A stretch of 64,000 nucleotides of DNA from Coleophoma eucalyptorum (GCA_026120035.1 JALRME010000037.1:62001-126000); one strand, 5' to 3'. Shown: positions 37,535 to 49,143, counted from the stretch's first letter. Notes: generated by a model from the sequence alone, not told the origin. Numbers and translations are program-made.

Positions 37535-37762
37535 ATTGGTTGGAAGTTCTACCTCGCTTTTATCATCCCTGGCTCTATTGGTGGAATATCGATGTGGCTC
37601 TTATGGCCGGACACCCGCTACCTACCTCTAGAAGAGATTACTACAATATTTGGCGATGCCGATGAAGTTGCAGTCTACCAGAATCAAATTGAAATTGATG
37701 TGTTAGATTACACGAATACTAAAGAGCAAGTATCCGCTGTGGAGCATGAGGGCGCCTCATAA
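37535..37762 (+). pseudogene. Sugar-transporter C-terminal fragment
   Basis: An in-frame stretch of 75 codons reads IGWKFYLAFIIPGSIGGISM then WPDTRYLPLEEITTIFGDAD and EVAVYQNQIEID, ending at TAA. This is the last membrane helix plus the P-[ED]-T-[RK]-x2-x-LEE motif and the cytosolic tail of a fungal MFS sugar transporter. No upstream helices are found in any frame nearby, so only about one seventh of the gene remains. It is unrelated in position to the full transporter at 52-54.6 kb. Confidence 0.6.
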
Positions 37763-38663
37763 ATTGGTGAAGATTATGGCGGAGATCGAACCAAAAAATT
37801 GAGACGGCCATGGGGAAAGCTATCAAGTGCAGGATCTGAAGCTAAACATCTTGCCACTTACCTCTTGAACGTCCTATATAGTATGACCTTCAATGTTTTG
37901 AAATTGCTGCAAAGACTTCATCTTCAATCTCAAGAAAACGACGTGGTTAAAAAAGATATCTTTCCATAATTCATGAAGTATTTTATCTGCATTGTTGTAC
38001 GCTTTTATTCTGCTAAAAGCTACTAATCTCCATGAGTAACGGCTTGATAGTGATTAGCTGTACATGACATGTGGTTTGAATGCCACGAAGTCACCAAGGC
38101 CAAGTATCATCCTGTTTTATTGACAAGAACCCCTAAGTAGTAGTCAGAATACCTTTGGCAAGACCATTATGACTTGCACCAGCGCCAGAATCCTTGACCA
38201 TGCAGCTGAGACTGTGAAGAGGAATTTGGGAAACTGATTGAATATTCTGACTGTATCTTTTCCCAGATGTACCAACATAGGTTCCAGAAAGGGAGACTGC
38301 GGCAATCCTCGGCTTGGTCCTCCATCCGATATGTCAGTCATCTTGGATCTTGACTCGCAAATTGCTCTAAAGTAGAGTTCACACGCAATAGCTCGGCTCT
38401 TTCTGCCTTTCTTCCCAAGACGCGTTAATTCTAGTAGTGTATTGGGACTGTTTCTTTCTGCTATCATCTGAAGACATGAGCTTGAAGACATCTCAGTCCT
38501 GCTAGATCAAGTGAATGCTGAACAGTATTTGTCTATGCACATGCCCACCTCAAACCTCCCAAGCGACGAGAAGACGATAATACGCGTTGCTCTGCGCTTT
38601 GTAGACAAAACAAGGATCTGCAGATGAGACGCAACTTATCAATATACACCAAAACGTTATTCA
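37763..38663. other. Intergenic; one unassigned minus ORF
   Basis: A minus-strand ORF of 115 codons (38144-38491) has no domain I recognise. It lies downstream of the ankyrin pseudogene on the same strand and could be part of it or chance. Confidence 0.3.
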
Positions 38664-39442
38664 TTAGATCTTAAGGTATAAAAAAAACCTGAAGGAGCAG
38701 CCCCAACCGACGAGTTCGTCTGGTGTTATACAGGACACAAACTCCGGTATAAAGCGCTGGGTATCAGCTCCTTTCTTTAAGAGAAGTCTGACCACGGGCT
38801 CATGTCCTCTACATGCTGCTTCTTGGTGTGCGTTTTTAATCCAACCACCCTCATAATCTACCTCCGTTCTTTTCTGAAATAGCATCAGTACTGATTAATA
38901 GCTGCCAATAGATGCAGCAATTCCTAATGCGCTATCACCGGTACTGCAATTGATATCGGCCCCATGGCTTAGCAAGACTTCTATAGTATTTGCATGTCCA
39001 CCTAAAGCTGCATTCTCCAAAGCTGTCCATTCATAGTTGTTCTGGGCTTTGAGGTCCACATTGGTGTCGAGCAATAGCTTAACCATATTCGTATGGCCGA
39101 ACTGAGCACAACATGCAACGTTCTGTTTCCGGATCCATCCTCCACTGCCAAATCTTGCCCAAGGTCTAGCAATTCTAGTACAACGCTTTGAAGATTCCAG
39201 GCTGCTGAGGTATGAAGTAATGTCGCTGAACTATCCGAGCATGTTTTACCGGCCTTAAATATTAATAGATACATGTCAACCCATCGTTGAAAATAATACG
39301 TATCTGGCCATTCAAATTGCTGTATAAGATGAGTCTGGGGTATGTCTTTCTCTTCAGCGGCTTGTGCGGGCAAAAGCCAGAATGAATTTATTCTTATCGT
39401 ACTCGAATTAGATTTACAGTCCAAGCAAAACATAATATACAT
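38664..39442 (-). pseudogene. Ankyrin-repeat protein remnant
   Basis: Several ankyrin repeats are readable on the minus strand but in changing frames. One is LLHTSAAWNLQSVVLELLDL; then, after a one-base shift near 39110, QFGHTNMVKLLLDTNVDL. WTALENAALGGHANTIEVLL with SHGADI follows, and then, past a stop near 38893, QEAACRGHEPVVRLLLKKGAD. Each has the TPLHxAA...G/H...(V/I)VxLLL..GAD pattern. The frameshift and stop indicate decay. Large NACHT- or ankyrin-type proteins are common in fungal accessory regions; no NTPase domain is visible here. Confidence 0.6.
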
Positions 39443-40421
39443 GACACCGCATCAATCCAGCAATGGGTGAGGCTCTACCCGAAGTACTAATATCACCTCA
39501 AAATAATATCGATCTCATATCGTATCATGTTTCCAGGGAAACCAGCTGGAAGCGATGAACTCGGTAATATCTTCTTCGGAAGTACTTCGTGTATTAACAT
39601 ATGACTTTACACTCGACTTCCTTTCATTGCATTCGTGATGATCAGATACCGAAGCGAACCTGGCTCCAGTATGCGGTCACGTTGTCGACACTGCGAAGTG
39701 CCTTTGGTCGCAAGAGACATGGTTTGCTATGTTGCGGTCGCGGTCGCGTTTCACGAAAGATGGCGATCTGCGTTGGTTGGAGTCTAAAAGCCAATCGCTG
39801 ACTTGAGAAGAGCATAAGGTACAGAGCATGAGATAATAAAACCATCATTCCCAGAACAGGTTCCCAAGGCTTTAACCTCACATACCTTATGTCCATCAAA
39901 TAACAGATGCAAGTCTTGGTAAGGTTGCTTATGACAGACGACCAAGAAAGGATGATGGCCGCCCACTTATATATTGCATAGCAGGGTTGTCTATGCTTAT
40001 GTGTCTCCCTGGTAATTTGCTTTGGTTCGGTCTCCAACATCTACGATTCTTTCAAAGCAGTATCGAGAGATGATGTGTCCTTTGAATGCAGCTGAGTTCA
40101 ACCAACAGTATCCGAATAGTTATCAGTATCATGATCGCGAATGGTCCAAAAAAGTTTTGCAGGTCAAGGAAACCCTATCGTGTGTCCGGAACGGGGAAGG
40201 TCAGAATTCGGGTTGGAGAGTAAGGGACCAGAGGAAGAACGCTATGCTCTGTTAGTCCTGAAACTCCGGGACAGCCAATGAGATATTTAAACACGCCCTC
40301 CATCTTGGATTCCGTGTCAGCCGCATTGGAATCTCACCTGGCTGATATAAAGTATAAATCCGCATGTCCCATCAAATGACAGTCGCATCTTCGGACTTTC
40401 CTGCTCTTCTAGGGAAACACA
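39443..40421. other. Intergenic, nothing recognised
   Basis: Upstream region of the Zn2Cys6 gene at 40422. Antisense ORFs of up to 132 codons (39642-40040) have no domain signal. Confidence 0.35.
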
Positions 40422-42258
40422 ATGCTCGTCCGATCGCGATCAAAGGCCTGTAGCGTGTGCCAAAAACGAAAGGTCAAGGTGAGTTGCTCGTGGTTCGGCG
40501 GATCAGCTACGCATAGCTGAGCTCGAGTTTCCGTGCTTCCTGAAAGCTGCGGCTGATCGCTTTCCAGTGTGACAAAGCCAGACCCGGATGCTCCCATTGC
40601 ATCGAGGGTGGCTGGGAGTGTCCAGGGTACAAGGTCGTCTGGAAGGAGAATCCTCGAGAGCTGCCGGTGTGTACGTCAGCGATTCCGAATTCCTTGAGGG
40701 AATGCAATGCTAAAGTCTTCCATTTCAAGACGAGTCCCAGTGGCTACTAGAATCCAAAGAACAAGACGTGTCCAAGCTATCAGATCATCCTCAACGGCAA
40801 AGTTGCTTTGAAATCACGAAGGCACGTGAAAGACGACATGTCAATCAGCTTCCTCGATGTCCGCCTAACTCCAGCTCATCTTCACTGGCCCAGAAGCTCA
40901 TATGCTTGCTTGAAGAAGATATGAAACTCGGCATAAAGATCCGAAGTGTCGGATCTTTCATCTCGTTCGTTCCTTCTCGACTTGGCTACAACAAAGCATT
41001 AGACGATGCTACCGAGTGCATCTGCTCGACGTACACCTCGATGCTGCAAGGGGGCGTCCAGGGAAGAACTTTAGATTGTCAAAAATACCTTCAAGCTATA
41101 AGAAGTCTTCGGCAGTGCATGCTGGACAACAGTCAAGCCCTATCTTCGAATGTCCTGGCTGCGGCTGTGCTTCTATCTTGGTATGACGTACGCAGGTCGC
41201 TTTGCTCTACTGTCAACGAGGATATGCTAATATACACAGATCATTGCACAGAACCTTGACAACAGTTGGCTGGATCATATTAGGGGCTGTGCCTCGTTGA
41301 TCGAAGCACGCGGTCCTTCGAGACACGTTGCCACATTTGATAAAGCTCTTTTGTATGCTGAAGCGGGCCACATTGTATGCTATTTACTCTGGTCACGCCT
41401 GAATATTTAACTGACGAAGTAAACATCAAGTCAGCCGAAGCATTAATATCCGGCATCCCTTCCTTCCTCAACCTGCCTATCTGGCAAGCCGCGCTGAACT
41501 GCAACCAAGAGCTGCAATGTCCAGACGATGTGTACTTCCAATCTCTTCATACCATGAATGCTCGATTAGCACGGGTTTCCGCCATGCTTTCGGAATTCAA
41601 CCATTTGATCAACAGCATCAGGCAGAAGTCTCACAAGGTGGCGGAGATTAGGGTTGTTCTTAAACGCTACGAAGCCCTACATCGTGAAATACGAGACTAT
41701 GCTGCACAAGTCGATCTCGTGGGCCGCACGGGGACTGATAAGCGAAGAGGTCATGTATTGATTGCTAAGCAGTATCTGGGACTCCTGAAGCTCGATGCGC
41801 ATCTTTTTGATGTACTACTTCTGCTTGGACCGCGTCCCGTTCCGGATGATTTCCCTGGCCCAGAAAATCAAGGCACCAACAAACACTATGAGTCTATTCA
41901 ACTATCCCGAGTAGTGTGTCACAGCAGCACCATCATGTGCCCTTCTCCTCCGGATCCAAGTTTATGGGTGCATCTTCCCTTTCCAGACCACATGTCACAG
42001 TCAATCGCGCTGCAATACCTCAACAGCTCTATCTCCGAATCGGCTGTCTTACTTAAGGAGAATATCCTCCTATATAGGCAATTCGACCGCTTCGGTGCAC
42101 GGAGATGGACATTTTTACTTCGGGTAGTTTGTGCAGAGGCAATCAAGCGCGGATTAGTACATCCAGTTTGGAGTGAAACTGAAGCGTGGCTAGACGTGGT
42201 GAATCAGGATGCCTATTTATCTTTTAACGATGATTCTGCTTCAGAAGTGGACGGGTAG
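40422..42258 (+). CDS. Zn2Cys6 transcription factor (Fungal_trans_2 type)
   Basis: Exons 40422-40478, 40568-40668, 40716-41187, 41240-41374 and 41431-42258 join in frame to 530 residues. The zinc cluster starts at residue 10: CSVCQKRKVK (end of exon 1), then CDKARPGCSHCIEGGWECPG Y, with all six cysteines and the terminal ECPGY typical of this subfamily. An intron falls inside the cluster, also typical. The middle domain has LDHIRGCASLIEARGPSRHV, which matches the G-A-x-x-L-I-x-x-R-G-P block of Fungal_trans_2 proteins. The gene is convergent with the MFS transporter at 42483 (224 bp between stops). It could regulate that transporter or the nearby cluster, but no shared motif was found to support either. 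Exon 2/3 and 4/5 splice sites are less certain than the rest. Confidence 0.78.
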
Positions 42259-42482
42259 CTCACGACCTACTCCGTCACTGAAGCAATACTATCTATTTTC
42301 ATATTTCCGCAGCAGCTCATGATTAAGTACATGCGGGCAGCTTTTGACAGATTTGCTATATCCATGGCTCCCAAACTTCTGTTCTTTTCCAACCTTATTC
42401 GAGTCTTGGTACCGCCAGAAATTCAACGGAGGTTATACATACTATGAACTACGCTTCCAGAATCCCTCCTCCCTGCACTCAA

Positions 42483-43839
42483 TCAAATCTTCACGAGAAA
42501 CTTCCCCTTCGTCATCCAGAATCTCAAAGCGAGCAACATGAGACCACCAGCGGTCGTACTAACACCACCATAAATCCATAGGCTATTCCAGTGAAGATCT
42601 GTTCCATGGCCCAAGATGCCACCGCCGCCGGGGCCGCCAGCCAAGACAGCAATGCTGGTAAATGCGTATCCCATACCGATTCTGGTGCCGATCTTAGATT
42701 TATCGGTGGTCAAGAGGACAAAAGAGACTGATGGGAGGGCAATGAAAACGCCGGAGAAGAACCCGTACAATAGGGCGATAATAATGAGACCGCCAAGATT
42801 CGTGACTGCCATCATACAGAAAGTCAAGATACCGCAGATTATAGCCGCGGGCCCAAACACTAAGATGTGTGTAAGCAGGTAATGTGAGAGGAATGCTGGA
42901 ATACTCACTATTTATTGGCCCCATTTTGTCCGAAATGGCATTCGGAATGGTTCGACCAAACACAGAGCCAGCGTTCAGAATTGGAATAATATAGAAGGCC
43001 ATCTCAGAAGTTATAGTACTAGTGGCATCCCCAAAATATGAGATGAAGAACAACATGACATACATGCCGAGAAACCCAATCATGGTGCCGAAGGTGAAGA
43101 TAGCAAAAGGCGGGTCAGTAAAAGCTGACCAGTCGAGGAAGGCTCGGGGATGGGCAGGCTTCATCCGCACTCTTAGAAGGCAGACAGGGGTAAGTTGAGT
43201 AACGAACATAAGAAGTCCAAGGGTACGGACGGTCCAGTTGAACCCGATGGAGTCAATCAAGTTGTAGAAGACGATGGGATAAATCAACCCACCAATGGAT
43301 GATCCTGAAGCGGCAATCCCAACCGCCAGCCCAAGCCTCGTGCTAAAGTAGGTCGGCAGGATAGCCAAGACTGGCACGTAGGTCAAGCCGGCACCGATAC
43401 CATAGCAGAACCCCTGGGCAAGCAAGACTTCCCAGAAGGTCTTACTAATGCTCAGCATCATGAAGCCGAAGACCATCATGAAGGAGCCGAGCGGCATCAG
43501 GATGTAGAAGTAGCCGCGGTCGAAGAGGGGACCAGAGACCAGACCAATTGTCACTATACATAATGCTTGGATAGACCCGATCCAGGCAATCGTGGCCGAT
43601 GTTTCGGTGAAGAGCGCTCCTGATTCGTAATATGTCTGGAAGATGCCGAAAGCATTCAAGACCCCCCAGGTGTTGAAAAAGATAAACCAGCCACCCGCAA
43701 CTTGGATCCAAGCCCAAATCCCACCATTTGGCGGACCTTGATTTTGGTTTTGGGTTGAGGGAACAGGCAACTTGGCTTCCTCCTCGAGCGACGTAGAGTT
43801 ATGAGTCCGTTCTGCGGAATTGTCTGGCTTGTCACTCAT
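42483..43839 (-). CDS. MFS monocarboxylate-type transporter
   Basis: Exons 42909-43839 and 42483-42859 join in frame to 435 residues. After a charged cytosolic start (to about residue 40), GGIWAWIQVAGGWFIFFNTW begins helix 1. NAFGIFQTYYESG, SGPLFDRGY and FCYGIGAGLTYVPVLAILPT follow, with about 12 hydrophobic segments in all. This is the signature of the fungal monocarboxylate-porter-like (MCH/MCT) branch of MFS, plasma-membrane carriers whose members move monocarboxylates, riboflavin or secondary metabolites. Many polyketide clusters carry one as an exporter. Here it is about 7 kb from the PKS and convergent with a regulator. The substrate cannot be told from sequence. The length is normal and no defects were seen. 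Confidence 0.85.
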
Positions 43840-44379
43840 TTTGCCAGTGAAGATGGAACTGAATTTGAGGTAATTGACAGTAATCGAAGCTGGAAACAGA
43901 GAGCTTGCTTCCTATGATGAGAGTTACTACAAACTGGAAAGGGAACATGTTTTCGAGCAGGGCTGGACATGTGCTTATATATGGACCGGCCCTTCATCAA
44001 AGCTTTAGATACAAAGTTAAAAGAACTCCGTATCCGGCTGACGGTATGTTTCGACACAGTTGGCCAATTTTATAAAGTTGAGTAAGATATGGCTTGCTTG
44101 GGACGCGATTAGTTCCCTCGGAGTTTGGAAACCAAAGAGGAATAGCGCCGTACCTTCTACGTCAGATATGAAGTTTTAAGCCTTTAAGCCAGCTTATTAC
44201 TACTATTACGCAGCTTAATTCTACCTCTATGTAGCTTAAATGACATATAAGAATTAAGTGTAAAAATGAATTAAATTAAGCACTAAATAGGCTAGCTATT
44301 CAAAAAAGCAGGGATTGGTCATGTGAAACTAGCTATTTTATATAGGGGCGCCGTCCCTTGTAACGACTCCTCCAACGCC
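43840..44379. other. Promoter side of the MFS gene, then AT-rich spacer
   Basis: The first 250 bp hold the upstream region of the MFS gene. From about 44160 there are repeated TTAAGCC/AGCTTAAT-like words, AT-rich and probably decayed repeat sequence adjoining the Gcr1_C remnant. Confidence 0.35.
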
Positions 44380-45060
44380 CTCGTATAAGTTGCCCTCGCT
44401 AGCCTGGCTGGTGATGCTGTCGACGCTGCTTAAGACTATGTACAAGCTTATTTAAGCTGCTGTTCGTACGTAATAGCTCTAGTTCCGCAACAGCCTCTTC
44501 CTCAGTCTCCCCTTTGTGCTATACATGCTCGTAGCTCATCCCAGATTACCATACGGTGACAGAATGGGAGCCTTATGAGATTTCCTGGGCGCCAGCGACT
44601 CCCCCACCTCTCCTCTAGCCCTTGGATGCCCGGCTGGCTGGAAATCCCCTCTTTACACTCCCTCCAGACATCCTTGACTGTAAAGACCTTTGCTAGAGCT
44701 GTGGCGACTGGTGGGCAGGGCGTAGGCTCGGGCCCTTTAGCCTGGGTAGCCCATAAGCCTGGCACTGACACTGGCACTGGCATTTGTGCTGCTGCTGGCC
44801 CTGTCCCCAAATAACCAGTAAAGGAAATAGGGATTCGGCCATCTATAAGAGCATTCAAGCTCTCTTGAATACCTTGTAGCTGCTGCTATACCTGCTACTG
44901 CTACTACTAGAGCTGCTGCTGCTGGAGCTGCTGCTGTGATTGGCTTGCGAGCCTATTACTATTATGCAGAATAGCCTCCTGTGAGGCCTTTAGCACAGAG
45001 CTCAGCTCTGGGAGTGCACGCTGTAGTAGGAGGTTCTGTGGCTCTGCGGTTCTGCTGCGG
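44380..45060 (-). pseudogene. Gcr1_C-type DNA-binding protein remnant (possible Crypton-like element)
   Basis: On the minus strand 44502-44858 stays open and reads TVKDVWRECKEGI, then GLEERWGSRWRPG and VIWDELRACIAQRG. After one stop it continues EEEAVAELELLRTNSS with LNKLVHSLKQRR. This order (VxxLWxEW...ALExRWGxxWR...R..IYxEI, then EEAVxxLExxR...L..L) is the Gcr1_C domain, found in yeast Gcr1 and in many fungal Crypton-type elements. Upstream (44885-44945) is a poly-Gln stretch in which several CAG codons read TAG, so the gene is dead. Repeat-induced point mutation is a good explanation because each change is CpA to TpA. No recombinase domain is visible, so the mobile-element origin is inference. 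Confidence 0.55.
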
Positions 45061-45926
45061 CTAGGTCAGAGCTTACAAGACAAGCAAATGCGTCCCACTC
45101 AGACCCATAGAATGGCAGGTAGCTGTAAAAAGGCAAAGAAGGGTATTGCAGCAGTAGTACAGCTAGGTCTTGTAAAACAATAACCCGTAGACGCTATCTG
45201 TTCCCTACCTATAACATAGGAACCTCCGTCGTCTAAATACATTGGATGGTTTCTATTCTTATGCTTTTACTCGCATATATCTCTCAATATCTCTTCTACT
45301 TTACCGATCAAGGATGTTTGAGTGATGAGCAAGCCTCATGCTTCACGGTCTTCGTGCTGGCCATTTGGTGGTGCTATGATAGAACGAACACGGTAGATCT
45401 GGTACCTAGGTGATGGGTGGGGGAGGTTGTTTCTGGAGTTAAAGGGAATGATGATGAAGACGATATCGCATTGGACAAGTGGGCAGGATAGTGCAAGAAA
45501 TGCGATGCTGTGAAGCCTTTCAAGGCCCTATCTTTGTAAGAAGCGCGGATGGTATGCAACTCTCCATTGCCCGAGTCTGCCAAGCTCACAGAATGTCTAA
45601 ATTAGGTACAGTGAATGACAGTCTGACGGGCTTGAGAAAGGTGTTTTTTGAATCGCTCTTTCTAAACCTAAAGGATTAAGTATCGTCAGAACTCTAGATA
45701 CTTTAATTTTTTTATTTTAACTCTTTTAGCAGGATTAGAGTCTTTGTGGTATTGCTACAGGCAGTTCATATATTGAATAGCAATACTTAAGTTTATCTGT
45801 TGGATATTTTAAGCATATTATTGAAGCATCATGATTTTGCGTTTCGGCTCATACTAGATAATCTTGCTGGATGTGAAAAATTTTGTTTAGTCGCTGTATA
45901 GCCGAAACCATAGTAGCCTCTATCCT
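45061..45926. other. Intergenic, nothing recognised
   Basis: No gene supportable. Short opposing ORFs (66-71 codons, 45374-45679) lack motifs, and the right half is AT-rich. Confidence 0.35.
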
Positions 45927-46763
45927 CTACTTACACTCGAAGTAGTTCTCCTGCAAGGCATCATGCAGCCGGGCAAAGACTCCACTATGCCACGTCCTAA
46001 AATCCTTCCACTCTTCCTCTGGCATAGTAATGGAGAGCATGTTCAACCATCCGCCCACGATCAGGTCGGCATAATTAGCCTGGTTCCCCTCAAGATATGG
46101 GCCTGTTCCGTGAACCATAAACAGCTGGGCTAGTGACGTCAGCGCCACCTTGAACGCCGCCTTGAGCTGCGCTCTTGCCTCGCCCTGGATGCAGATATCA
46201 TCCCAGGAACTCAGGTGTGCGCGCTTGACGTAGAGGGCCTTTACAGCCTCAGCCGTGTTAGGATTGAAGGGCATGTACTGGCCGACAAGAACCACATAAG
46301 CGGAGAAGGTAGCGTCGACGTTCATGTTGAACCGGGCGTAGGCCTCGTTGTTAGAGCCTTGGTTGGAGGTCAAGGGCGCATAGAATGCCGTGTCCTTGTT
46401 CGGGCTCTCGTAATCGAGGCCAGTGCGGCTGGAGTGCGGAGGAAAAAGGCAGTCGCCGGAGTGCGGGAACATGTCCTCGAGATAGTTGGCGATATCGAAC
46501 GAGTCACCCACAACCCTACCCGAGCCCGGGTCCCGCAGCATGGGCAGCGTATTAAAGTCGGAGCCATCGTCGAACTTGCGGGTGGCCGGGCAGCCGAGCC
46601 CCTTACGAACGTTGGGGATATCAAGGATGTCGACCGGGGTCGTCTTAAAGGGTACACATTTGAAGCTGAGCGCGAGACGGGCCTTGGAAGGATTGGGTGC
46701 ATACGAGCGGGGTTCTAAAGGTGAAGAGATATCGTAGAAGATAAGGGGGTTCGAGTCTGTCAT
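45927..46763 (-). CDS. Glutathione S-transferase-like protein
   Basis: Single-exon ORF of 278 codons. The N-terminal thioredoxin-like half reads LIFYDISSPLEPRSYAPNPS, KARLALSFKCVPFKTTPVDI, then TLPMLRDPGSGRVVGDSFDI with ANYLEDMFP. The cis-Pro before M/L and the (E/D)S-x-x-I-x-x-YL glutathione-site pattern are present. The C-terminal half is helical with GPYLEGNQANYADLIVGGWL, the N-capping/(S/Y)xAD motif of GST_C. This is the fungal GST-like family found beside secondary-metabolite genes, where members conjugate or isomerise reactive intermediates or protect the producer. It is about 10 kb right of the PKS and separated by decayed sequence, so cluster membership is uncertain. Complete, with no defects. 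Confidence 0.8.
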   Translation of the reverse strand: MTDSNPLIFYDISSPLEPRSYAPNPSKARLALSFKCVPFKTTPVDILDIPNVRKGLGCPATRKFDDGSDFNTLPMLRDPGSGRVVGDSFDIANYLEDMFPHSGDCLFPPHSSRTGLDYESPNKDTAFYAPLTSNQGSNNEAYARFNMNVDATFSAYVVLVGQYMPFNPNTAEAVKALYVKRAHLSSWDDICIQGEARAQLKAAFKVALTSLAQLFMVHGTGPYLEGNQANYADLIVGGWLNMLSITMPEEEWKDFRTWHSGVFARLHDALQENYFECK

Positions 46764-48153
46764 TCTGAAGCAGGTGTTAGGTAGAAGGGGTAATACCGGA
46801 GTACTATTCTAATTATCAGTCTGCTACCTTGGTGTGGGAGTTTAACACGGTGCAGAGACATGATGTGGACATACTGTAAACAAGTGTAGATTGGGGGCAT
46901 TATGTTTTTCCGAATATTGTGTTAGTGGGTGAAATGTAAGGAGACTACGGTGGCCACACACTTAATCCTGCATGATCCCACGCCATCTTCCGAAATCCTG
47001 AATAACAGGCTGGCCATGATCTGGTACGATCACTACACTGAACCCTATTCCCGCTCATTGGCCCCACATTATCACATGAGAGAATTCCGTCTGTTCAGCT
47101 AGATGTGCTTTGCGACAGCAACAGCAACAGCAGCAGTGCCATGACTACAGTGCCGGCTCGTCTATATACTTCCATAAATAATCATGCCACTAACGATATC
47201 AAGCTGGTCTCCTCAGCGAATTTTCTATATACGATTGATTGATGGATAGAATATTAACTGCACTCGATTTGGTTTTCGAGATGCCTTGGCCCCCTAATTC
47301 TTGGTAGACCTTAAAGTCGGACAAATCATGCAGCCAAATACTCTGCCTTTTAGCTTCGATGCAAATTGATTGCAAATCCTTGCGAGTATTAGGTTTTTCT
47401 TGCAAGAAAAACATCCAGTATAAAGGCAGGAGCCTGTGACCGTGAGTGGGGCCCAATGCGTGCGCAGCCTATCACATCTAGGTCATATTGCATTTCACAT
47501 CAATTCCACCATGGATTCAATTAACCTAGTACTCTCTCAACGTCAACTCTATAAGCATCGTCTCTCACGTGGAGCTATCGGGCCATGGAAACAAAAGCTG
47601 ATTTCATTGACGCTATTAGGCTTAGTTAGTGATGACGAGGTTCCATTAGGCGAACCTTTACGAAGACGGAAAGCTCATAATTGAATCCAAAATGCCTTTA
47701 AAGCCTAAACAAATCTTCATTTGCTATACGTGGGTGTGCTGTGCTGCTCTGTGCTATTGACGGAGCTCCTTGGTATGAGGATATAGCCAACATCGAAGTC
47801 CGTTCTCAAGTGAGATAAGTCGAAGATATAGCAGAAGGCAATATCAAAGCAAAGAGAGACGGAGCTTTCCATTCCATCAACAACTCTTCCAAGACAAATG
47901 AATAAAGAACGCTTTCTGTTGCTCTTTTATCACTGGTTCCTGCTACGTCAAATCTTGGAATTCAACCCTTTACTTCCAGCTGGGCAGGGGTTCGATAATG
48001 TATTGCACCGTATGTTTACCTGCAATGGCGATGAAGTGTCATCATCTTGACCCCCACCTCAAGTACTTTAACCCCTGAATCCAACCTTAAACTTCATACC
48101 ACAACAGCACCAGCCTATTTCGAAGCAATCTCCATACAGGCACCTATATCATC
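46764..48153. other. Intergenic with a short CAG/CAA-rich tract
   Basis: Promoter side of the GST-like gene. A GCAACAGCAACAGCAGCAG tract lies near 47118. The ORFs at 47199-47456 (minus) and 47436-47684 (plus) are short, overlap antisense and show no domain. Confidence 0.35.
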
Positions 48154-48615
48154 CTAGTCCGAGTCGTCGTCGCTCTCCTCGGCTATCAAATCAATCACCA
48201 AAACTGATCCCTGGCTCATTTTGTCAAGCTGAAAGCCGGCCTCGAGGGCGTTAGGAGCATCGAGAATACATTTAGAAACGTCCAAGCCGATGTCGGCGTC
48301 TTTGAGCGCCAAGCAGACAAGTCGAAAATGATCGTGGTGCGCGTTTCGCAGTTCTTCGCCATCACCATTTGAGTCAAATATTAAAATGGCATTGCGATGA
48401 CGTAGGCAGAAGGCCTCGTAGGCTTCAGACCCTGATACGTTTTTTAAAGTCGTCACAAGCTTAGCTGGCTCAGTCTCAATGCTAGCAGTAAGGCGAGTAA
48501 ACATGCGCCCGTTCATAAGGGCGCTCGCTGTATTCGGATCTGCGGGGGAGAATATGCAGACATTCTCAGGAAGAGCTGGTACCATTGTAGATGATGGATC
48601 GTTGCTTTTTGACAT
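48154..48615 (-). CDS. Hypothetical protein, 153 residues
   Basis: Single-exon ORF starting MSKSNDPSSTMVPALPENVC. I do not recognise a family. The protein is soluble with no signal peptide or membrane helix. It has a compositionally normal core (ENVCIFSPADPNTASALMNG, AYEAFCLRHRNAILIFDSNG) and an acidic end EESDDDSD. The ORF is balanced in codon use and lies alone on its strand in an AT-rich spacer, about 530 bp upstream of the end of the RidA-like gene. That makes a real gene more likely than chance, but without a homologue this remains tentative. Confidence 0.5.
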   Translation of the reverse strand: MSKSNDPSSTMVPALPENVCIFSPADPNTASALMNGRMFTRLTASIETEPAKLVTTLKNVSGSEAYEAFCLRHRNAILIFDSNGDGEELRNAHHDHFRLVCLALKDADIGLDVSKCILDAPNALEAGFQLDKMSQGSVLVIDLIAEESDDDSD

Positions 48616-49143
48616 TATGTTGGCCGTTGAAAGATAATCAAGTTACTCAACTACCCTATGATTAAGTGTTTTGTTGATTGAGCTATACGCTAAGCTCAAT
48701 TTAGCTAGTGAAAAAAATATTCAATTGATTCTAAGGTTACGTGCGAGAAGGCCAAAGCTTTGCTTTACTAAGCAAGAAATTCGAACATCAAATTCCTAAC
48801 TTTTTCTCTGTGCCTTGTTTCATAGCTTGCCAACGAAGAGAGATGATTATGACCCGATATTCTAAGAGCCTATGCGAGCCTCTCTTCTTTTCAACGATGT
48901 TGGAAATATAGACATGCGCCTGTTAATTCTTGAGTTACAACCATGTGAAAGCGATCAATCCCATGCTTGCACGCTTGCACATGCCCCCGGTCGGGGCATG
49001 CAGATGGGGTGTATGTACAAGGTCAGAAGCGGCGGAATATACTTGGTAGTGATGTGGGCGCCTATCCCTCGGATGAAGAACATACTGAGAGATAGCAAGC
49101 GCCCCGTCCTCAAATGAATTACATCGCTATTATTTGCGTTCCA
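48616..49143. other. Intergenic, nothing recognised
   Basis: Upstream side of the 153-residue ORF and downstream side of the RidA-like gene. An 81-codon plus ORF (48872-49117) has no motif. Confidence 0.35.

Noticed and set aside
38144..38491. 115-codon minus ORF
   Set aside because: No recognisable motif; could be a chance frame or part of the ankyrin relic, but nothing supports a separate gene.
39642..40040. 132-codon minus ORF upstream of the 40422 regulator
   Set aside because: No domain and overlapped by other frames; reads like spacer sequence.
46215..46737. 167-codon plus ORF opposite the GST-like gene
   Set aside because: Exact antisense shadow of a clear GST-like coding frame.
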